Shown here piece by piece: positions 14,226 through 27,308 of a stretch of 64,000 nucleotides of DNA. This DNA is from Colletes latitarsis (lineage: Eukaryota > Arthropoda > Insecta > Hymenoptera > Colletidae). Positions within the stretch are counted from its first letter, which is position 1. Every line of letters begins with the position of its first letter. The DNA lies in the NCBI RefSeq assembly GCF_051014445.1, contig NW_027488379.1, positions 806,001 through 870,000 on the forward strand, read 5' to 3'. A model generated the notes under the pieces. That model saw only the letters and a list, made by a program, of their open reading frames with translations, ran no database searches and was not told the origin of the DNA. A program made the translations under genes and the position numbers.

Positions 14226-14564
14226 GGTACCACACAGTCAATTAAACCTGGTTTCGATCAATATTTTAGAGGATAACGCAAGTTAGGTTTGGGATAGGTC
14301 TGGGATCTGCCCTCATCAGGCTCATACCTTCGCATTTTTGACATACCTGTTGAACAGATCCGGGGTTTTTCTGGTTTGGATCACGTAGTAATGTGGTACC
14401 ACACAGTCAATTAAACCTGGTTTCGATCAACATTTTAGAGGATAACACATTTTAGGTCTGGGTTAGGTCCAGGATTTGCCCTCATCAGTCTCATACATTC
14501 GCATTCTTCACATACTTGTTGAACAGATCCTGGGTTTTTTCTGGTTTGGATCCCGTAGTAATGT
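14226..14564 (+). repeat. Two consecutive shortened monomers (169 and 170 bp)
   Basis: Both monomers read ggtaccacacagtcaatt, lacking the six bases tgaaac present in normal copies. ggtacc starts at 14,226, 14,395 and 14,565. The same deletion in two neighbours indicates that it was spread locally by duplication or conversion. Confidence 0.8.
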
Positions 14565-15009
14565 GGTACCACCCTGAAACAGTCCATTAAACCTGGTTTC
14601 GATCAATTCTTTTAGAGGATAACGCATGTTAGGTCTAGGTTAGGCCAGGGATTTGCCCTCATCGGGGTCATCCTTTCGCAGTTTTAACATACATGTTGAC
14701 CTGAGCGAGGGTTTTTTCTGCTTTGGATCACGTAGCAAAGTGGTACCACACTAAAACTGTCAATTAAACCTGGTTTCGATAAATATCTTAGAGGATAACG
14801 CAAGTTATGTCTAGGTTAGGCCAGAGATTTGCCCACACCAGGGACATACTTTCACATTCTTCGCATACTTGTTGGCCAGATCCCGGGCTTTTTCTGGTTT
14901 GGATCACGTGGTAATGTGGTATCACACTGATACAGTCCATGAAACCTGGTTTCGAACAATATTTTAGACGATAACTCATGTTAGGTCTAGGTTGGGCCTG
15001 GGATTTTCC

Positions 15010-18000
15010 CTCATCAGACTCATACTTTCGCATTCTTCACATACTTGTTGAACAGATCCTGGGTTTTTTCTGGTTTGGATCACGTAGTAATGTGGTACCA
15101 CACTGAAACAGTCGATTAATCCCGGTTTCAATCAATATCTTACAGGATAACGCATGCTAGGTCTAGGTAAGGTCTGGGATTTGCTCTCATCAGGCCCATA
15201 CTTTCGCATATTTCTCATTTTCGTTGGCCAGAACCTCGGCTTCCACTAGTTTAGATCTCGTAGTAATGTGGTACCACAGTTATGCAGTCAATTAAACCTG
15301 GTCTTGATAAATATTTTAGAGGATAACGCACGTTAGCTCTGGGTTAGGTCTAGGATTTGCCCCTCATCGGGCTCATACTTTCGCATATTACTCATACTTG
15401 ATGAACAGATCCTGGGTTTCTTCTGGTTTGGATCAGGTAGTAATGTGGTACCACACTGAAACAGTCAATTAAACCTGGTTTCGATCAATATTTTAGAGGA
15501 TATCGCATGTTAGGTCTAGGTTAGGCCTGAGATTTTCCCTCATCAGACTCATACTTTCGCATTCTTCACATACTTGTTGAACAGATCCTGGGTTTTTTCT
15601 GGTTTGGATCACGTAGTAATGTGGTACCACACTGAAACAGTCGATTAATCCCAGTTTCAATCAATATCTTACAGGATAGCGCATGCTAGGTCTAGGTAAG
15701 GTCTGGGATTTGCTCTCGTCAGGCCCATACTTTCGCATATTTCTCATTTTCGTTGGCCAGAACCTGGGCTTCCACTGGTTTGGATCTCGTAGTAATGTGG
15801 TACCACAGTGAAGCAGCCAATTAAACCTGGTCTTGATAAATATTTTAGAGGATAACGCACGTTAGCTCTGGGTTAGGTCTAGGATTTGCCCTCAGCGGGC
15901 TCATACTTTCGCATATTACTCATACTTGTTGGCTAGATCCTGGGCTTTTTCTGGACTCGATCACGTATTAATGTGGTAACACACTCAAACTGTCAATTAA
16001 ATCTGGTTTCCGTCAATATTTTAGAGGATAACACATGTTAGGTCTAGGTTAGGCCAGGGATTTGCCCACATCAGATTCATACTTTCGCATTCTTCACATA
16101 CTTGTTGAACAGATCGCGGGTTTATTCTAGTTTGGATCACGTAGTAATGTGGTACCACACTGATACAGTCCATGAAACCTGGTTTCCATCAATATTTTAG
16201 AGGATAACGCATGTTAGGTCTCGGTTAGGATTAGGATTTGCCCTCATCTGGGTCATACTTTCGCATGTTATTCAAACTTGTTGGCCAGATTCTGGGCTTT
16301 CACTGGTCTGGATCACGTAGTAATGTGGTACCACACTGAAACAGTCCATTAAACCTGGTTTCGAACAATATTTTAGACGATATCTCATGTTAGGTCTAGG
16401 TTGGGCCTGGGATTTGCCCTCATCAGACTCATACTTTCGCATTCTTCACATACTTGTTGAACAGATCCTGGGTTTTTTTCTGGTTTGGATCACGTAGTAA
16501 TGTGGTACCACACTGAAACAGTCGATTAAACCTGGTTTCGATCAATATTCTTGAGGATAACGCATGTTAGGTCTAGGTTAGGCCTGAGATTTTCCCTCAT
16601 CAGACTCATACTTTCGCATTCTTCACATACTTGTTGAACAGATCCTGGGTTTTTTCTGGTTTGGATCACGCAGTAATGTGGTACCACACTGAAACAGTCG
16701 ATTAATCCCGGTTTCAATCAATATCTTACAGGATAACGCATGCTAGGTCTAGGTAAGGTCTGGGATTTGCTCTCATCAGGCCCATACTTTCGCATATTTC
16801 TCATTTTCGTTGGCCAGAACCTCGGCTTCCACTAGTTTGGATCTCGTAGTAATGTGGTACCACAGTTATGCAGTCAATTAATCCTGGTCTTGATAAATGT
16901 TTTAGAGGATAACGCACGTTAGCTCTGGGTTAGGTCTAGGATTTGCCCCTCATCGGGCTCATACTTTCGCATATTACTCATACTTGTTGAACAGATCCTG
17001 GGTTTCTTCTGGTTTGGATCAGGTAGTAATGTGGTACCACACTGAAACAGTCAATTAAACCTGGTTTCGATCAATATTTTAGAGGATAACGCATGTTAGG
17101 TCTAGGTTAGGCCTGAGATTTTCCCTCATCAGACTCATACTTTCGCATTCTTCACATACTTGTCGAACAGAACCTGGGTTTTTTCTGGTTTGGATCACGT
17201 AGTAATGTGGTACCACACTGAAACAGTCGATTAATCCCGGTTTCAATCAATATCTTACAGGATAACGCATGCTAGGTCTAGGTAAGGTCTGGGATTTGCT
17301 CTCGTCAGGCCCATACTTTCGCATATTTCTCATTTTCGTTGGCCAGAGCCTGGGCTTCCACTGGTTTGGATCTCGTAGTAATGTGGTACCACAGTGAAGC
17401 AGTCAATTAAACCTGGTCCTGATAAATATTTTAGAGGATAACGCACGTTAGCTCTGGGTTAGGTCTAGGATTTGCCCTCATCGGGCTCATACTTTCGCAT
17501 ATTACTCATACTTGTTTGCTAGATCCTGGGCTTTTTCTGGACTCGATCACGTATTAATGTGGTAACACACTGAAACTGTCAATTAAATCTGGTTTCCGTC
17601 AATATTTTAGAGGATAACACATGTTAGGTCTAGGTTAGGCCAGGGATTTGCCCACATCAGATTCATACTTTCGCATTCTTCACATACTTGTTGAACAGAT
17701 CCTGGGTTTATTCTAGTTTGGATCACGTAGTAATGTGGTACCACACTGATACAGTCCATGAAACCTGGTTTCCATCAATATTTTAGAGGATAACGCATGT
17801 TAGGTCTCGGTTTGGACTAGGATTTGCCCCCATCTGGGTCATACTTTCGCATGTTATTCAAACTTGTTGGCCAGATTCTAGGCTTTCACTGGTCTGGATC
17901 ACGTAGTAATGTGGTACCACACTGAAACAGTCCATTAAACCTGATTTCGAACAATATTTTAGACGATAACTCATGCTAGGTCTAGGTTAGGACCGGGATT

Positions 18001-18680
18001 TGCCCTCATCAGACTCATACTTTCGCATTCTTCACATACTTGTTGAACAGATCCTGGGTTTTTTTCTGGTTTGGATCACGTAGTAATGTGGTACCACACT
18101 GAAACAGTCGATTAAACCAGGTTTCGATCAATATTCTTGAGGATAACGCATGTTACGTCTAGGTTAGGCCTGAGATTTTCCCTCATCAGACTCATACTTT
18201 CGCATTCTTCACATACTTGTTGAACAGATCCTGGGTTTTTTCTGGTTTGGATCACGTAGTAATGTGGTACCACACTGAAACAGTCCATTAATCCCTGTTT
18301 CAATCAATATGGTTACAGGATAACGCATGCTAGGTCTAGGTAAGGTCTGGGATTTGCTCTCATCAGGCCCATACTTTCGCATATTTCTCATTTTCGTTGG
18401 CCAGAACCTGGGCTTCCACTGGTTTGGATCTCGTAGTAATGTGGTACCACAGTGAAGCAGTCAATTAAACCTGGTCTTGATAAATATTTTAGAGGATAAC
18501 GCACGTTAGCTCTGGGTTAGGTCTAGGATTTGCACTCATCGGGCTCATACTTTCGCATATTACTCATACTTGTTGAACAGATCCTGGGTTTTTTCTGGTT
18601 TGGATCAGGTAGTAATGTGGTACCACACTGAAACAGTCAATTATACCTGGTTTCGATCAATATTTTAGAGGATAACGCAT
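15010..18680 (+). repeat. 9-monomer HOR, about 2.3 copies (1,586-bp period)
   Basis: Sequence repeats at an offset of 1,586 bp (9 monomers plus 2 bp). For example, the variant cagttatgcagtc is at 15,277 and 16,863, and gtggtaacacac at 15,973 and 17,559. The repeat extends into a third partial copy until about 18,680, where gcatgtttggcctagg replaces gcatgttaggtctagg. A small variant, caatatggttacagg near 18,303 instead of caatatcttacagg, is private to the third copy. Confidence 0.8.
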
Positions 18681-21600
18681 GTTTGGCCTAGGATAGGTCT
18701 GGAATTTGCCCTCATCAGGGTCATACTTTCGCAGTTTTAACATACATGTTGACCTGATCGAGGGTTTTTTCTGCATTGGATCACGTCGTAAAGTGGTACC
18801 GCACTGAAGCAGTCAATTAAACCTGGTCTTGATAAATATTTTAGAGGATAACGCACGTTAGCTCTGGGTTAGGTCTAGGATTTGCACTCATCGGGCTCAT
18901 TCTTTCGCATATTACTCATACTTGTTGAACAGATCCCTGGCTTTTTCTGGTTTGGATCACGTAGTAATGTGGTACCACACTGAAACAGTCCATTAAACCT
19001 GGTTTCGAACAATATTTTAGACGATAACTCATGTTAGGTCTAGGTTAGGCCTGGGATTAGCCCTCATCAGACTCATACTTTCGCATTCTTCACATACTTG
19101 TTGAACAGATCCTGGGTTTTTTCTGGTTTGGATCACGTAGTAATGTTGTACCACACTGAAACAGCCGATTAATCCCGGTTTCAATCAATATCTTACAGGA
19201 TAAAGCATGCTAGGTCTAGGTAAGGTCTCGGATTTGCTCTCGTCAGGCCCATACTTTCGCATATTTCTCATTTTCGTTGGCCAGAACCTGGGCTTCCACT
19301 GGTTTGGATCTCGTAGTAATGTGGTACCACAGGGAAGCAGTCAATTAAACCTGGTCCTGATAAATATTTTAGAGGATAACGCACGTTAGCTCTGGGTTAG
19401 GTCTAGGATTTGCCCTCATCGGGCTCATACTTTCGCATATTACTCATACTTGTTGGCTAGATCCTGGGCTTTTTCTGGACTCGATCACGTATTAATGTGG
19501 TAACACACTGAAACTGTCAATTAAATCTGGTTTCCGTCAATATTTTAGAGGAGAACACATGTTAGGTCTAGGTTAGGCCAGGGATTTGCCCACATCAGAT
19601 TCATACTTTCGCATTCTTCACATACTTGTTGAACAGATCCTGGGTTTATTCTAGTTTGGATCACGTAGTAATGTGGTACCACACTGATACAGTCCATGAA
19701 ACCTGGTTTCCATTAATATTTTAGAGGATAACGCATGTTAGGTGTCGGTTAGGACTAGGATTTGCCCTCATCTGGGTCATACTTTCGCATGTTATTCAAA
19801 CTTGTTGGCCAGATTCTGGGCTTTCACTGGTCTGGATCACGTAGTAATGTGGTACAACACTGAAACAGTCCATTAAACCTGGTTTCGATCAATATTTTAG
19901 AGAATAATTCATGTTAGGTCTAGGTTAGGTCTGGTATTTGCTCTCATCGGGCTCGTACTTTCGCATTCTTCACATACTTGTTGAACAGATCCTGGGTTAT
20001 TTTCTGGTTTGGATCACGTAGTAATGTGGTACCACACTGAAACAGACGATTAAACCTGGTTTCGATCAATATTCTTGAGGATAACGCATGTTAGGTCTAG
20101 GTTAGGCCTGAGATTTTCCCTCATCAGACTCATACTTTCGCATTCTTCACATACTTGTTGAACAGATCCTGGGTTTTCTCTGGTTTGGATCACGTAGTAA
20201 TGTGGTACCACACTGAAACAGTCGATTAATCCCGGTTTCAATCAATATCTTACAGAATAACGCATGCTAGGTCTAGGTAAGGTCTGGGATTTGCTCTCAT
20301 CAGGCCCATACTTTCGCATATTTCTCATTTTCGTTGGCCAGAACCTGGGCTTCCACTGGTTTGGATCTCGTAGTAATGTGGTACCACAGTGAAGCAGTCA
20401 ATTAAACCTGGTCTTGATAAATATTTTAGAGGATAACGCACGTTAGCTCTGGGTTAGGTCTAGGATTTGCCCTCATCGGGCTCATACTTTCGCATATTAC
20501 TCATACTTGTTGGCTAGATCCTGGGCTTTTTCTGGACTCGATCACGTATTAATGTGGTAACACACGGAAACTGTCAATTAAATCTGGTTTCCGTCAATAT
20601 TTTAGAGGATAACACATGTTAGGTCTAGGTTAGGCCAGGGATTTGCCCACATCAGATTCATACTTTCGCATTCTTCACATACTTGTTGAACAGATCCTGG
20701 GTTTATTCTAGTTTGGATCACGTAGTAATGTGGTACCACACTGATACAGTCCATGAAACCTGGTTTCCATCAATATTTTAGAGGATAACGCATGTTAGGT
20801 CTCGGTTAGGACTAGGATTTGCCCTCATCTGGGTCATACTTTCGCATGTTATTCAAACTTGTTGGCCAGATTCTGGGCTTTCACTGGTCTGGATCACGTA
20901 GTAATGTGGTACAACACTGAAACAGTCCATTAAACCTGGTTTCGATCAATATTTTAGAGAATAATTCATGTTAAGTCTAGGTTAGGTCTGGTATTTGCTC
21001 TCATCGGACTCGTACTTTCGCATTCTTCACATACTTGTTGAACAGATCCTGGGTTTTTTTCTGGTTTGGATCACGTAGTAATGTGGCACCACACTGAAAC
21101 ACACGATTAAACCTGGTTTCGATCAATATTCTTGAGGATAACGCATGTTAGGTCTAGGTTAGGCCTGAGATTTTCCCTCATCAGACTCATACTTTCGCAT
21201 TCTTCACATACTTGTTGAACAGATCCTGGGTTTTTTCTGGTTTGGATCACGTAGTAATGTGGTACCACACTGAAACAGTCGATTAATCCCGGTTTCAATC
21301 AATATCTTACAGAATAACGCATGCTAGGTCTAGGTAAGGTCTGGGATTTGCTCTCATCAGGCCCATACTTTCGCATATTTCTCATTTTCGTTGGCCAGAA
21401 CCTGGGCATCCACTGGTTTGGATCTCGTAGTAATGTGGTACCACAGTGAAGCAGTCAATTAAACCTGGCCTTGATAAATATTTTAGAGGATAACGCACGT
21501 TAGCTCTGGGTTAGGTCTATGATTTGCACTCATCGGGCTCATACTTTCGCATATTACTCATACTTGTTGAACAGATCCTGGGTTTTTTCTGGTTTGGATC

Positions 21601-23432
21601 AGGTAGTAATGTGGTACCACACTGAAACAGTCAATTAAACATGGTTTCGATCAATATTTTAGAGGATAACGCATGTTTGGCCTAGGTTAGGTCTGGAATT
21701 TGCCCTCATCAGGGTCATACTTTCGCAGTTTTAACATACATGTTGACCTGATCGAGGGTTTTTTCTGCATTGGATCACGTCGTAAAGTGGTACCGCACTG
21801 AAACAGTCAATTAAACCTGGTTTCGATCAATATTTTATAGGATAACGCAAGTTAGGTCTGGGACAGGTCTGGGATTTGCACTCATCAGGGTCATCTTTTT
21901 GCGTTTTTCACATACTTGTTGAACAGATCCCTGGCTTTTTCTGGTTTGGATCACGTACTAATGTGGTACCACACTGAAACAGTCCACTAAACCTGGTTTC
22001 GATCAATATTTTAGAGAATAATTCATGTTAGGTCTAGGTTAGGTCTGGTATTTGCTCTCATCGGGCTCGTACTTTCGCATATTTCTCATACTTGATGGTC
22101 AGATTCTGGGCTTTTTCTGGTTTGGATCACGTAGCAAAGTGGTACCACACTAAAACAGTCGATTAAACCTGGTTTCGATCAATATTTTTGAGGATAACGC
22201 ATGTTAGGTCTAGGTTAGGCCTGGGATTTTCCCTCATCAGACTCATACTTTCGCATTCTTCACATACCTGTTGAAGAAATCTTGGGCTTTTTCTGGATTG
22301 GATCACGTAGTAATGTGGTACCACACTGAAACAGTCCATTCCACCTGGTTTCGATCAATATTTTAGAGAATAATGCATGTTAGGTCTAGGTTAGGCCTGG
22401 GATTTGCTCTCATCTGACTCGTACTTTCGCATTCTTCACATACTTGTTGAACAGATCCGGGTTTTTTTTCTGGTTTGGATCACGTAGTAATGTGGTACCA
22501 CACTGAAACAGTCGATTAAACCTGGTTTCGATCAATATTTTAGAGGATAACACATGTTTGGTCTGGGTTAGGTCCAGGATTTGCCCTCATTAGTCTCATA
22601 CATTCGCATTCTTCACAAACTTGTTGAACAGATCCTGGGTTTTTTCTGGTTTCTATCACATAGTAATGTGGACCACACTGAAACAGTCAACTAAACCAGG
22701 TATCGATCAATATTTTAGAGGATGACGCAAGTTATGTCTGGGATAGGTCTGGGATTTGCCCTCATCAGGCTCATACTTTCGCGTTTTCCACATACTTGTT
22801 GAAGAGATCCTGGGCTTTTTCTGGATTGGATCACGCAGTAATGTGGTACCACACTGAAACAGTCCATTAAACCAGGTTTCGATCAATATTCTAGAGGATA
22901 ACGTAAGTAGGTCTGGGATAGGTCTGGGATTTGCCCACATCAGACACTTACTTTCGCATTCTTCACTTACTTGTTGAACAGATCCTGGGTTTTTTTCTGG
23001 TTTGGATCACGTAGTAATGTGGTACCACACTGAAACAGTCGATTAAACCTGGTTTCGATCAATATTCTTGAGGATAACGCATGTTAGGTCTAGGTTAGGC
23101 CTGAGATTTTCCCTTATCAGACTCATACTTTCGCATTCTTCCCATACTTGTTGAACAGATCCTGGGTTTTTTCTGGTTTGGATCACGTAGTAATGTGGTA
23201 CCACACTGAAACAGTCGATTAATCCCAGTTTCAATCAATATCTTACAGGATAACGCATGCTAGGTCTAGGTAAGGTCTGGGATTTGCTCTCGTCAGGCCC
23301 ATACTTTCGCATATTTCTCATTTTCGTTGGCCAGAACCTGGGCTTCCACTGGTTTGGATCTCGTAGTAATGTGGTACCACAGTGAAGCAGCCAATTAAAC
23401 CTGGTCTTGATAAATATTTTAGAGGATAACGC

Positions 23433-25370
23433 ACGTTAGCTCTGGGTTAGGTCTAGGATTTGCCCTCATCGGGCTCATACTTTCGCATATTACTCATACT
23501 TGTTGGCTAGATCCTGGGCTTTTTCTGGACTCGATCACGTATTAATGTGGTAACACACTCAAACTGTCAATTAAATCTGGTTTCCGTCAATATTTTAGAG
23601 GATAACACATGTTAGGTCTAGGTTAGGCCAGGGATTTGCCCACATCAGATTCATACTTTCGCATTCTTCACATACTTGTTGAACAGATCCCGGGTTTATT
23701 CTAGTTTGGATCACGTAGTAATGTGGTACCACACTGATACAGTCCATGAAACCTGGTTTCCATCAATATTTTAGAGGATAACGCATGTTAGGTCACGGTT
23801 AGGACTAGGATTTGCCCTCATCTGGGTCATACTTTCGCATGTTATTCAAACTTGTTGGCCAGATTCTGGGCTTTCACTGGTCTGGATCACGTAGTAATGT
23901 GGTACCACACTGAAACAGTCCATTAAACCTGGTTTCGAACAATATTTTAGACGATAACTCATGTTAGGTCTAGGTTGGGCCTGGGATTTGCCCTCATCAG
24001 ACTCATACTTTCGCATTCTTCACATACTTGTTGAACAGACCCTGGGTTTTTTCTGGTTTGGATCACGTAGTAACGTGGTACCACACTGAAACAGTCGATT
24101 AATCCCGGTTTCAATCAATATCTTACAGGATAACGCATGCTAGGTCTAGGTAAGGTCTGGGATTTGCTCTCATCAGGCCCATACTTTCGCATTCTTCACA
24201 TACTTGTTTGACAGATCCTGGGTTTTTTCTGGTTTGGATCACGTAGTAATGTGGTACCACACTGAAACAGTCGATTAATCCCGGTTTCAATCAATATCTT
24301 ACAGGATAACGCATGCTAGGTCTAGGTAAGGTCTGGGATTTGCTCTCATCAGGCCCATACTTTCGCATATTTCTCATTTTCGTTGGCCAGAACCCCGGCT
24401 TCCACTAGTTTGGATCTCGTAGTAATGTGGTACCACTGTTATGCAGTCAATTAAACCTGGTCTTGATAAATATTTTAGAGGATAACGCACGTTAGCTCTG
24501 GGTTAGGTCTAGGATTTGCCCCTCATCGGGCTCATACTTTCGCATATTACTCATACTTGTTGAACAGATCCTGGGTTTCTTCTGGTTTGGATCAGGTAGT
24601 AATGTGGTACCACACTGAAACAGTCAATTAAACCTGGTTTCGATCAATATTTTAGAGGATAACGCATGTTAGGTCTAGGTTAGGCCTGAGATTTTCCCTC
24701 ATCAGACTCATACTTTCGCATTCTTCACATACTTGTTGAACAGATCCTGGGTTTTTTCTGGTTTGGATCACGTAGTAATGTGGTACCACACTGAAACAGT
24801 CGATTAATTCCGGTTTCAATCAATATCTTACAGGATAACGCATGCTAGGTCTAGGTAAGGTCTGGGATTTGCTCTCATCAGGCCCATACTTTCGCATATT
24901 TCTCATTTTCGTTGGCCAGAACCTCGGCTTCCACTAGTTTGGATCTCGTAGTAATGTGGTACCACAGTGAAGCAGTCAATTAAACCTGGTCTTGATAAAT
25001 ATTTTAGAGGATAACGCACGTTAGCTCTGGGTTAGGTCTAGGATTTGCCCTCATCGGGCTCATACTTTCGCATATTACTCATACTTGTACGCTAGATCCT
25101 GGGCTTTTTCTGGACTCGATCACGTATTAATGTGGTAACACACTGAAACTGTCAATTAAATCTGGTTTCCGTCAATATTTTAGAGGATAACACATGTTAG
25201 GTCTAGGTTAGGCCAGGGATTTGCCCACATCAGATTCATACTTTCGCAATCTTCACATACTTGTTGAACAGATCCTGGGTTTATTCTAGTTTGGATCACG
25301 TAGTAATGTGGTACCACACTGATACAGTCCATGAAACCTGCTTTCCATCAATATTTTAGAGGATAACGCA
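23433..25370 (+). repeat. 11-monomer unit A within duplication copy 1
   Basis: Begins at the cgttagctctgggttagg monomer near 23,434 and is followed by a related unit at an offset of 1,937-1,938 bp. Shared markers include gaacagaccctggg (24,033 and 25,971) and tacttgtacgctagatcc (25,082 and 27,020). It corresponds to the single unit in copy 2 at about 33,472-35,409. Confidence 0.8.
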
Positions 25371-27308
25371 CGTTAGCTCTGGGTTAGATCTAGGATTTGC
25401 CCTCATCGGGCTCATACTTTCGCATATTACTCATACTTGTTGGCTAGATCCTGGGCTTTTTCTGGACTCGATCACGTATTAATGTGGTAACACACTCAAA
25501 CTGTCAATTAAATCTGGTTTCCGTCAATATTTTAGAGGATAACACATGTTAGGTCTAGGTTAGGCCAGGGATTTGCCCACATCAGATTCATACTTTCGCA
25601 TTCTTCACATACTTGTTGAACAGATCCCGGGTTTATTCTAGTTTGGATCACGTAGTAATGTGGTACCACACTGATACAGTCCATGAAACCTGGTTTCCAT
25701 CAATATTTTAGAGGATAACGCATGTTAGCTCTGGGTTAGGTCTAGGATTTGCCCCTCATCGGGCTCATACTTTCGCATATTACTCATACTTGTTGAACAG
25801 ATCCTGGGTTTCTTCTGGTTTGGATCAGGTAGTAATGTGGTACCACACTGAAACAGTCAATTAAACCTGGTTTCGATCAATATTTTAGAGGATAACGCAT
25901 GTTAGGTCTAGGTTAGGCCTGAGATTTTCCCTCATCAGACTCATACTTTCGCATTCTTCACATACTTGTTGAACAGACCCTGGGTTTTTTCTGGTTTGGA
26001 TCACGTAGTAATGTGGTACCACACTGAAACAGTCGATTAATCCCGGTTTCAATCAATATCTTACAGGATAACGCATGCTAGGTCTAGGTAAGGTCTGGGA
26101 TTTGCTCTCATCAGGCCCATACTTTCGCATTCTTCACATACTTGTTGAACAGATCCTGGGTTTTTTCTGGTTTGGATCACGTAGTAATGTGGTACCACAC
26201 TGAAACAGTCGATTAATCCCGGTTTCAATCAATATCTTACAGGATAACGCATGCTAGGTCTAGGTAAGGTCTGGGATTTGCTCTCATCAGGCCCATACTT
26301 TCGCATATTTCTCATTTTCGTTGGCCAGAACCTCGGCTTCCACTAGTTTGGATCTCGTAGTAATGTGGTACCACAGTTATGCAGTCAATTAAACCTGGTC
26401 TTGATAAATATTTTAGAGGATAACGCACGTTAGCTCTGGGTTAGGTCTAGGATTTGCCCCTCATCGGGCTCATACTTTCGCATATTACTCATACTTGTTG
26501 AACAGATCCTGGGTTTCTTCTGGTTTGGATCAGGTAGTAATGTGGTACCACACTGAAACAGTCAATTAAACCTGGTTTCGATCAATATTTTAGAGGATAA
26601 CGCATGTTAGGTCTAGGTTAGGCCTGAGATTTTCCCTCATCAGACTCATACTTTCGCATTCTTCACATACTTGTTGAACAGATCCTGGGTTTTTTCTGGT
26701 TTGGATCACGTAGTAATGTGGTACCACACTGAAACAGTCGATTAATTCCGGTTTCAATCAATATCTTACAGGATAACGCATGCTAGGTCTAGGTAAGGTC
26801 TGGGATTTGCTCTCATCAGGCCCATACTTTCGCATATTTCTCATTTTCGTTGGCCAGAACCTCGGCTTCCACTAGTTTGGATCTCGTAGTAATGTGGTAC
26901 CACAGTGAAGCAGTCAATTAAACCTGGTCTTGATAAATATTTTAGAGGATAACGCACGTTAGCTCTGGGTTAGGTCTAGGATTTGCCCTCATCGGGCTCA
27001 TACTTTCGCATATTACTCATACTTGTACGCTAGATCCTGGGCTTTTTCTGGACTCGATCACGTATTAATGTGGTAACACACTGAAACTGTCAATTAAATC
27101 TGGTTTCCGTCAATATTTTAGAGGATAACACATGTTAGGTCTAGGTTAGGCCAGGGATTTGCCCACATCAGATTCATACTTTCGCAATCTTCACATACTT
27201 GTTGAACAGATCCTGGGTTTATTCTAGTTTGGATCACGTAGTAATGTGGTACCACACTGATACAGTCCATGAAACCTGGTTTCCATCAATATTTTAGAGG
27301 ATAACGCA
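25371..27308 (+). repeat. 11-monomer unit B, absent from duplication copy 2
   Basis: Repeats unit A but is mosaic. 25,371-25,720 follows the start of unit A, 25,724-25,970 instead follows the gttagctctgggttagg with gcccctcatcggg monomer type, and from about 25,971 it follows unit A again. This patchwork suggests a conversion or double exchange after the duplication. The whole 1,938 bp is the second piece missing from the downstream 8.1-kb copy. Confidence 0.75.

Larger units (their letters stand above)
1..15010 (+). repeat. Domain I: heterogeneous satellite monomers with small HOR blocks
   Basis: About 85 monomers with more sequence differences between neighbours than elsewhere. Four types of variable stretch alternate without a fixed order: cattcttcacatacttg, cagttttaacatacatg, catatttctcatacttg and cgtttttcacatacttg. 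Local blocks of 4, 5 and 7 monomers are recognisable and listed separately. Stretches between them (1-4,625, 7,090-9,451, 10,775-12,122, 13,642-15,010) are ordinary monomers with only patchy longer-range similarity. For example, 4,440-4,640 resembles 7,080-7,280 at an offset of 2,640 bp, exactly 15 monomers. No genes or inserted elements are visible. The right edge is set where monomers of the atgctaggtctagg type first appear. Confidence 0.8.
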
